DNA of 64,000 nucleotides from Sabulicella glaciei (GTDB lineage: Bacteria > Pseudomonadota > Alphaproteobacteria > Acetobacterales > Acetobacteraceae): NCBI RefSeq assembly GCF_026183895.1, contig NZ_JAPFQI010000020.1, forward strand, positions 1 to 64,000. The letters run 5' to 3'. Positions 54,655 through 64,000 of the stretch are shown in pieces. Numbering within the stretch: the stretch's first letter is position 1; each line of letters begins with the position of its first letter. Below the pieces are notes generated by a model, which saw nothing but the letters and a program-made list of their open reading frames with translations, was not told the DNA's origin and did no database searches. The position numbers and the translations under genes were made by a program.

Positions 54655-54673
54655 TGTGACTGATTTGTGACTC
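54655..54673 (+). repeat. Arm-like direct repeat, right copy
   Basis: A second TGTGACTGATTTGTGACTC, with an inverted half site GTCACAAAT just before it at 54641-54649 and a further GTGTGAC after it. Confidence 0.6.
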
Positions 54674-54758
54674 GTGTGACCCGATACAGGCCGCTTCCCC
54701 GAAGCCTGTCTATCGTTCGGGCGGAGTCCTGGTTCTCGGGTTGTTGCCAATCTGAGCC

Positions 54759-54784
54759 TTGAGCCGCGATCATGCGCGGCTCAA
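54759..54784 (+). terminator. Strong hairpin near the end of the defence operon
   Basis: TTGAGCCGCG, a six-base loop, and CGCGGCTCAA form a perfect ten-pair stem, followed after five bases by TTTTT on the plus strand. It lies about 60 bases past the stop of the DUF499-type gene. The T run fits a plus-strand terminator (integrase side); it may act in both directions. Confidence 0.65.
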
Positions 54785-54847
54785 GAAGCATTTTTGCCCT
54801 AACTATGCCTGAGTTGGTTGCAGGAGAGGCGCTGATAGGCCTTAGCT

Positions 54848-58153
<3,306 letters not shown>

Positions 58154-58165
58154 TGCTCATCCCCC

Positions 58166-60985
58166 TCAGAAATTCATAGCGACTTGGCGGTCGCCGCTCA
58201 CGTCGTGGATTGCCGCTGCTTGCCGGCTCAACTCAGTCCAGTCTGCGATCAGCGCGTTGTAGGCTGTCGCCTCCTTGGCGTCCTGACGTTTGTTTGCGCA
58301 GATGTCGTAGAGGCAGTAAGCGAGGTCCTTGACCGCTTCGGCCTTGTCGCCGATCTTCTTTAGTAGAAGCGCTGTACCGTCCGCGAGACCGTCTTTTTCG
58401 TGATGCCGCACGAGATGCTGTAGGCACTCCCAGATTGTCAGGTGCCCATCTGTTGCTGGGTCCCATCCCTCTTCAAGTTCGTCTCGCCGTCGGATGCGTA
58501 CCTTTCCCGCTTGACTTTCGACGATCCCGGCATGTTTCACGCTCTCCACCGATATTCCGCGTGCGTTGGCGATATTGTTCGCGGTTCCGTATTCGCCCGC
58601 TCTCAGCCCATTCTGCTCAAACCATGTGATGGCGAAGCGGGTGTCTGGATCGAACTCGCCCTGAATGCCGCCAAGGTATTCGTCCAACTCGCGGTTGATT
58701 AGCTGCAAGGCAGCTTTGACGGACATCGGGCTGTCATCGCTCTCCAAGACCGCCTTATAGCGACTGTAGATACCCATGCCGGGACCGATGGCTGACTGTG
58801 GCATGTCGGCTGGAGCGATGTTCGCCGCCTGCAACTCAGCGAGCGCTGGGGGTAGTTCGCGCTTCAGAGCCCTGATGAACTCCGCACGGGTCACGACCTC
58901 AGCGGTAGGTTCCTTCTTCCGGCAGACGAGGACCACCGAGTTGGCGAGCGCGTTCGTGCCTGACGCAATCATGCGATTGGCCATTTCGGTTCGCAGCGGC
59001 CACGTCCCTACAACCGCGTACCCCGCCTCAACTACTGCCTGTAAGAAGGTTGCCCAACCCGTCGAGCTAATACCCTCCTGATCGATTTCGCTTTGCTTGA
59101 AAGCATAGTAGATTGTGGCCGGAAATCCTTCATTCGAATGTGTGGCCATGTTGCGTACTGCCCGCCGCATGCCAGCTAGAAAGAACGAGTCAGCCGCCTC
59201 TTGGCCGCCGTGACGATATCGAGTTGCTACAAGTTCTTCTGACTTTGGTGTCGACAGTACGCTAAGAACCTCAGGCTCCACCTTGCGAAGTGCCTTCCTC
59301 AGCCAGACGTAGAAAAAATCCGACAAATCTGCGTATTCAATGTTGTCGTAATACGGAGGATCTGTCGAAATCACTGACCCTGCTGGATATGTAACAGTCT
59401 GTGCATCCGCGTTTCTCAGCGTGCCAGCTTCCGATGGAACAAATCTCTCAACGACCCTTATGATGCTGCCTAGACTGGTCCTGAAGTCTCCGGCAGCATC
59501 ACCGAAAGCGTTATTCTCGCCGAAGTCCCACATCATGGGAATAGCTTGTCGCCCAAACAGATTCCGCACCTGAGTCTTCGATGACTCCCATCGACAGAGA
59601 GAATTCTGAATGTCCGATAGACGGCTGACTCCGAAGCTTAGGTATACTGATACCGCTTCAGCGTACGCGAGAGCTCCTGTTCCTCCATCACGGAGTGGCA
59701 CTTCGTCCAATTCGAGTCCCGCCGCTTGGGCGTCCCTCATAATGATCTCTTGAACTTCGGACACTAAGTCCGAGTACGTTCCCAAGGCCACTAGCTGCCT
59801 ATCGGTGAAGTAGTCTCTGAATGTCTTGAACCCATAGCGGCGCCCCTGAGCATTGCTAGCGAATGTCCCTCGGCAGGGAACTTCCAGCATGTCAAAGCTC
59901 ATCGACTCGAGCTTTTCTCGAACCATATGAGAAACGTGTGTTGTATCAACCAATGACGGCTCGACAAAAACCCTAGAGCGTTTGGTATCGGCTACTACCG
60001 CGATCAGTGTGACGCCCAGCTTTCCCGCATCCGCAGCTTTGTCCACGTAGTCCCCAGATATCGCAGCATCCGAAAGCAAACACCGAAACGTCGCGTATCC
60101 TGCTTTCGTCCCATCCTTTGCCTTTTCTATTTCTGACTTAGTTCCGCCCTTACGAATGCGATATGAGATGGTCTTGGAACTCTTATCAACAATAGGCTGA
60201 ATCCAAGCTTCATTACCTGCCTTTGAGCTGAGTAGGAAACTGGAAGCGATTGGGACTTGCACATCTGAAAACGCCGGATCTGGGCTCGGCACTGTACGAG
60301 CCCAGATCCACGCAATGACGGTCGCTACTCCGCCGCCATACTCGGTCGGCAGCTGCACTGTGGGATACAGGTGGCCGATCCGCTCCCGGGCGCGCTCGCG
60401 CATCCATTCGCCGTAGTATCTGATATCCTCGGCGAGGCCTTCGGCATTGCGATAGTGATTTCGCTCTCGGATACCAGGATGAACCGGCCCGCTGTCTTTG
60501 AACCGAGGTGGGATCTCGATCATGGCCTTCCCGATCATGACCGCAACCGGGTTTAGATCTGACCCGAATGCGGGCAGTCCCAGTCGTTGGGCCTCGAGCG
60601 GAATCGAGCCGCCCCCAGAGAACGGGTCATAGACGGGCGGAAGCACACCACCGCAGCTTCTTCTGATTTCAGCTCTGGCGCGTTCGAGGACCTCTTCGTT
60701 AGTTGAGTTTTCCCATTTGACGAGGTCCTCAATGATGCTGAACAGCCTTTTCCGCTCCGCGTCCTGGTCCTCTTGGGTCGGAAATTCTTCTGGATAGCCC
60801 GAGGGGTCGTCAACAAGCTGAGCAAACAAAACTGCGCGGCACGCAGCTAGAGGGCGGCGCGCCCACCACAAGTGCAGTGTCGAAGGGTGGCCGAAGCGAA
60901 TTGATTTTTCTTTTGCTGCTGCAGAATTTATCGCCTCAAGCGGTATTGCAACTTCGATCAATTTCTTTTTGTAGGCGTGGGTCAT
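58166..60985 (-). CDS. DUF1156-type adenine-specific DNA methyltransferase (939 aa)
   Basis: The N-terminus (KKLIEVAIPLEAINSAAAKEKSIRFGHPSTLHLWWARRPLAACRAVLFAQLVDDP) is the DUF1156 signature. The SAM-binding block YDPFSGGGSIPLEAQRLG near residue 120 and the catalytic DPPY block VISTDPPYYDNIEYADLSDFFYVWLRKAL near 445 define an amino-methyltransferase; later GFPATIYYAFKQ and YAVVGTWPLRTEM fit the same fold. ATG 60985 overlaps the helicase stop as ATGA, so translation is coupled. It is longer than most DUF1156 enzymes I recall, with extra central and C-terminal parts (possible target-recognition regions). Its likely role is marking host DNA within the defence system. Confidence 0.9.
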   Translation of the reverse strand: MTHAYKKKLIEVAIPLEAINSAAAKEKSIRFGHPSTLHLWWARRPLAACRAVLFAQLVDDPSGYPEEFPTQEDQDAERKRLFSIIEDLVKWENSTNEEVLERARAEIRRSCGGVLPPVYDPFSGGGSIPLEAQRLGLPAFGSDLNPVAVMIGKAMIEIPPRFKDSGPVHPGIRERNHYRNAEGLAEDIRYYGEWMRERARERIGHLYPTVQLPTEYGGGVATVIAWIWARTVPSPDPAFSDVQVPIASSFLLSSKAGNEAWIQPIVDKSSKTISYRIRKGGTKSEIEKAKDGTKAGYATFRCLLSDAAISGDYVDKAADAGKLGVTLIAVVADTKRSRVFVEPSLVDTTHVSHMVREKLESMSFDMLEVPCRGTFASNAQGRRYGFKTFRDYFTDRQLVALGTYSDLVSEVQEIIMRDAQAAGLELDEVPLRDGGTGALAYAEAVSVYLSFGVSRLSDIQNSLCRWESSKTQVRNLFGRQAIPMMWDFGENNAFGDAAGDFRTSLGSIIRVVERFVPSEAGTLRNADAQTVTYPAGSVISTDPPYYDNIEYADLSDFFYVWLRKALRKVEPEVLSVLSTPKSEELVATRYRHGGQEAADSFFLAGMRRAVRNMATHSNEGFPATIYYAFKQSEIDQEGISSTGWATFLQAVVEAGYAVVGTWPLRTEMANRMIASGTNALANSVVLVCRKKEPTAEVVTRAEFIRALKRELPPALAELQAANIAPADMPQSAIGPGMGIYSRYKAVLESDDSPMSVKAALQLINRELDEYLGGIQGEFDPDTRFAITWFEQNGLRAGEYGTANNIANARGISVESVKHAGIVESQAGKVRIRRRDELEEGWDPATDGHLTIWECLQHLVRHHEKDGLADGTALLLKKIGDKAEAVKDLAYCLYDICANKRQDAKEATAYNALIADWTELSRQAAAIHDVSGDRQVAMNF

Positions 60986-63900
60986 GCGGGATGCTCCGCC
61001 CGCTCGAGCAGGCTCTTAAGGTTGACTTGGAGGGCGGTGACGCCGAATTCGGGTTCCTGTGAGAACGGGCGGCGGACGTAGCGGGGCTCGCGCGCGTAGC
61101 CGTTTTCGACCTGAACGATGGCGAGTATGAACTTCTCGGGCTCATGCAGGGAGGTGATGACCTCCTGGCGGGTGACCATGATGGTGTCTGCACCAACGAT
61201 CCGTCCTTTGACCTCGATGAAGCGCAGGTGCTGTGAGGTCGGGCTGTAGGAGGCGATGTCGTAGCCGATCTTCTGCGCGGAAACGTCCGTTGGGACGTTG
61301 CCAAGCTCCTTCTCTGCGGCCATCACCGCCTCCATTGCGGCAAGCTCGATCTCACGGCGGGCGACCGGGTCTTCCGAGAAGCCGGATGTGATGCCGTTCG
61401 TGGCATGTTTCGCTTGGCGTGCCTCTAGCAGCCCCCGCGGAATCACCACCATGCCGCCGCGTACGCGGGGTGGCTGCGAGCTGATGAATTTCTCTTCCTC
61501 GAGCTGGGCCTGACGGGTCTTCAAGCGTTCGGCCAGGTCCTCGGCACGGCGCTGCGCGTTCTGCCAGTTCAGGCGTGTCTTCTTGCCCGCCTTCTCCTCC
61601 TCCTTGAGTTCGAAGGCGCGGCTGTCCCAGAAATTGATCTCTTTCTTAAGGCGGGCCTTCACCTCGCGCTCGACTTTTTCGATCTCGGGCAGCCTGCGTG
61701 CTTTCACTTCCGCGACATGGCCCTGCGCGAGCTCGACCGTGGCGAACCGGACCGCCGTCCGTTCAAGGTCGGAGCGCAGCCAGTCCTCATCGAGGAGGTC
61801 CTGAACGAGCGAGACTTCATCGGCTTCGGCGGGCCGCAGGTTGAGGTGCGGGGCGATGCCGGCGTTCGTGGTCTGGCCGCTCTTGTCGATGGCGGCGAAC
61901 TGGAGCTTCTGCGAAATAACGTGCGGGTTTCCGGTGCTCGTGCGGCGACCGTCCTGGACGCTGTGCTCCAGCAGGAAGATAGCCGAGAGCTCCTGACCTG
62001 CGTCGGTGTCATCGATGAGGATGGCCCCCTGCTTCATGAGCTGCTCGTAATCCTCGCGGACGATGCCGATCACGGCTTCGAGCAGGGGGTGGCCGGGGCA
62101 GACGAAGGTCGCCACCGGCTGCTGATTGATGCAGCTCTTCTCGAAGCATATCCGCTCGTACTTCTTCTGAATCGGCGCGCCGGTGCCGCTCTGCCGGTCG
62201 CGCTCACGGATGCGCACGGGGACGTGGGTGATCTCCCAGCGGCCTTCTTCGCGCTTCTTGAGCCTGCCCCCGAGTTGCTGGAAGGCCTCGACGAAGAAGC
62301 TCTGGATGTGGTGCGGCTGCAGGCGCTGCGCTTCGGCCCGTTCCATCTCGAGCCGGAGCTCGTGGACCTTCGCTTCCGGCATCGTGTCATTGGTGAGGGA
62401 GCGACGCTTCAAGAGCTCCAGCAAGTGGTTCTGATCTACCGCACCATCGACCTGCTTGAAGAGTCGTGCCTTTACGTCCTCCTGCTCGCCATACTGGATG
62501 GCTTCGAAGAGGAGGTCCTTGAGCGCAACGCCGTCGAACAGCTCGCCCAGCACGTCGTATACGCGGCCGCCCAGCGCTTCGCGCGCGGCTTCGAGCTTTT
62601 CGAGCAGGCGGGCATAGACCTCACCCTCGCGCGTGTCGGCGGCGACGATATTCCAGAGGTGGCAGACTTCAGTCTGACCGATCCGGTGGATACGGCCAAA
62701 GCGCTGCTCGATCTTGTTGGGGTTCCAGGGCAGGTCGTAGTTGACCATCAGATGCCCGCGCTGGAGGTTCACGCCTTCGCCCGCCGCATCGTTGGCAATA
62801 AGCACAAGCATGTCGCGGTCCTGCATGAACCGCTCGATCACCTTGCGCCGCTCTTCGCGGGTGACGCCGCCATGGATGACGTCGACCGCTTCCGGGTTGC
62901 CGAGCCGGGACCGGACCTTGTCGAGCAGGTAGTGCAGCGTGTCCTTGGGCTCGGTGAAGATGATGAGCTTGCGGCGGTTGCCGTCCTTGTCGATCATCAG
63001 ATCGTCATCAAGAATCTTGTTGAGCTGCGACCACTTGGTGTCCTCGCCGGAGCGCAGGACTTCGAGGGCCATATGCTCAAGGCCCTTTAGCGTCTCAACC
63101 TCGATGGCAAGCTGCTCGACCGTCTCGGCGGTGGTCGCGCCGGTGGAGATCAGGTCCTCAAGCTCGTCAATCTCTTCCTGTCCATATTCTTCGAGGTTCC
63201 GGAGCACCTCGCTGCTCACAGCAGGCTGACCCAGATCGGCCTTGTAGCCCTTGGCGGCGAGGCGCGCTTCGGCAAGTTCGTTTTCGAGGCGTTCGCGCCG
63301 GCGTTTGAGCGACTGGTAGATAGCGGCGGGCGAGGAGGCGAGCCGCCGCTGCAGAATCTGCAGCGCGAAGCCGACATTGTTGCGCTTCTTGCCGTCGCCC
63401 TCGGCGAAGCGCTGGACGCGGTTCATCTCGGTACGCACATAGTCCGTGACGGCCGTATAGAGCGCTGCCTCCTTCGGAGAGAGCGCGTACTTGACGGTGT
63501 AGGCGCGGCGCTCGGGGAAGAGCGGGCGGCCATCGAAGCGCAGGAGCTCTTCCTTGGTCAGACGGCGCATCATGTCGGCCGTATCGGCATAGTGGACGCC
63601 GTCGCGGAACCGTCCTTCGAACCGGTCGCCGTCGAGGAGCGCCATGAAGAGCTGGAAGTCCTCCTCCTTGCCGTTATGCGGCGTTGCCGACATCAGAAGG
63701 AGGTGGCGGCAAATCTGCCCGAGGCGCTGCCCGACCTGGTAGCGCTTCGTGTATTTGACGTCGCCGCCGAAATAGGTCGCCGACATGCGGTGCGCTTCGT
63801 CGCAGATGATGAGGTCCCACTCCTGCGACTTGATGAGCTTCTCCTGAAGCTCCTCATTGCGGGCGAGAACATCGAGCCGGACGATCAGCCGGTTGCGGTC

Positions 63901-64000
63901 ATTGAACGGGTTGCCCGAGCGGGAGGTCTCGATCATGTCCCGCGTCAGGATATCGAACTCGAGACTGAACTTTTCGCCGAGCTCGTCCTGCCACTGCTCG
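60982..64000 (-). CDS. SNF2-type helicase with DUF3883-like C-terminus, 5' end off the window
   Basis: The open frame continues past 64000, so the N-terminus is not seen and the ATG at 63936 is internal. Helicase motifs present: DLIICDEAHRM (II), LLLMSATPHNGKEED (III), then VIHGGVTREERRKVIERF, LIANDAAGEGVNLQ (V) and QRFGRIHRIGQ (VI). The long C-terminal part has coiled-coil-like stretches (ENELAEARLAAKGY and VEREVKARLKKEI) and ends with GYDIASYSPTSQHLRFIEVKGRIVGADTIMV, a DUF3883-like nuclease-fold segment with E-V-K. Such proteins occur as the helicase of DISARM-like and related systems. The stop overlaps the methyltransferase start. Confidence 0.88.
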   Translation of the reverse strand, partial: EQWQDELGEKFSLEFDILTRDMIETSRSGNPFNDRNRLIVRLDVLARNEELQEKLIKSQEWDLIICDEAHRMSATYFGGDVKYTKRYQVGQRLGQICRHLLLMSATPHNGKEEDFQLFMALLDGDRFEGRFRDGVHYADTADMMRRLTKEELLRFDGRPLFPERRAYTVKYALSPKEAALYTAVTDYVRTEMNRVQRFAEGDGKKRNNVGFALQILQRRLASSPAAIYQSLKRRRERLENELAEARLAAKGYKADLGQPAVSSEVLRNLEEYGQEEIDELEDLISTGATTAETVEQLAIEVETLKGLEHMALEVLRSGEDTKWSQLNKILDDDLMIDKDGNRRKLIIFTEPKDTLHYLLDKVRSRLGNPEAVDVIHGGVTREERRKVIERFMQDRDMLVLIANDAAGEGVNLQRGHLMVNYDLPWNPNKIEQRFGRIHRIGQTEVCHLWNIVAADTREGEVYARLLEKLEAAREALGGRVYDVLGELFDGVALKDLLFEAIQYGEQEDVKARLFKQVDGAVDQNHLLELLKRRSLTNDTMPEAKVHELRLEMERAEAQRLQPHHIQSFFVEAFQQLGGRLKKREEGRWEITHVPVRIRERDRQSGTGAPIQKKYERICFEKSCINQQPVATFVCPGHPLLEAVIGIVREDYEQLMKQGAILIDDTDAGQELSAIFLLEHSVQDGRRTSTGNPHVISQKLQFAAIDKSGQTTNAGIAPHLNLRPAEADEVSLVQDLLDEDWLRSDLERTAVRFATVELAQGHVAEVKARRLPEIEKVEREVKARLKKEINFWDSRAFELKEEEKAGKKTRLNWQNAQRRAEDLAERLKTRQAQLEEEKFISSQPPRVRGGMVVIPRGLLEARQAKHATNGITSGFSEDPVARREIELAAMEAVMAAEKELGNVPTDVSAQKIGYDIASYSPTSQHLRFIEVKGRIVGADTIMVTRQEVITSLHEPEKFILAIVQVENGYAREPRYVRRPFSQEPEFGVTALQVNLKSLLERAEHPA

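Overview
The window is GC-rich, heavily rearranged accessory DNA, most likely from an alphaproteobacterium. The mix of IS families (IS110/IS1111, IS66, IS21, IS3, IS5, IS630, IS701, IS1634) recalls Acetobacteraceae such as Roseomonas; this is an impression from gene style, not a phylogenetic test.

Left part (about 1-32.6 kb): a series of genes for exported proteins, all on the minus strand and broken up by insertion sequences. It holds an endonuclease/exonuclease/phosphatase-fold lipoprotein (1374-2267), two coupled giant proteins of 2471 and 1636 residues with no domain I recognise (16696 down to 4374), a small secreted Cys-rich protein, a subtilisin-like S8 protease, a metzincin-type metalloprotease, a lipoprotein, a Pro/Ser-rich secreted protein and an M48-like metalloprotease. 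On the plus strand at 37.8-38.9 kb, beyond another IS block, lie a further secreted protein and an aspzincin (M35-like) metalloprotease. Several of these genes look visibly less GC-rich than the surrounding IS and plasmid-type DNA. Together they look like one ancestral secreted-hydrolase locus that transposons have opened up.

Mobile elements: seven IS110-family transposase genes (A 18476-, B 19902-, C 26160-, D 27740-, E 35537-, F 39640-, G 41198-) give many pairwise comparisons of IS110 noncoding ends, where bridge/seek RNAs are encoded. Nesting is very clear. An IS66 element with exact 21-bp ends and a perfect 8-bp target duplication sits in IS110 B. IS110 A and B both split one IS3 element, IS110 E splits another IS3 element, and an IS1634 element splits an IS21 istB gene.

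Middle right (about 42.5-49.4 kb): very GC-rich plasmid/ICE-type genes. These are an unknown 363-residue protein, four 22-bp iteron-like repeats, an orphan Vsr-type endonuclease, and an operon of a toprim-like protein, a RepB-type primase and an AAA+ ATPase. A 19-bp palindrome with conserved arms is found on both sides of this operon.

Right part (53.9-64 kb): a truncated tyrosine recombinase, then the 3' end of a tRNA (a probable attachment site), repeated arm-like sites and a terminator. After these comes a minus-strand operon whose first gene runs off the window: SNF2-type helicase with a DUF3883-like end, DUF1156-type adenine methyltransferase, and a DUF499-type ATPase with an N-terminal HEPN motif. 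This is a phage-defence-type cluster related to DISARM-like systems. No CRISPR array and no complete RNA gene was seen.
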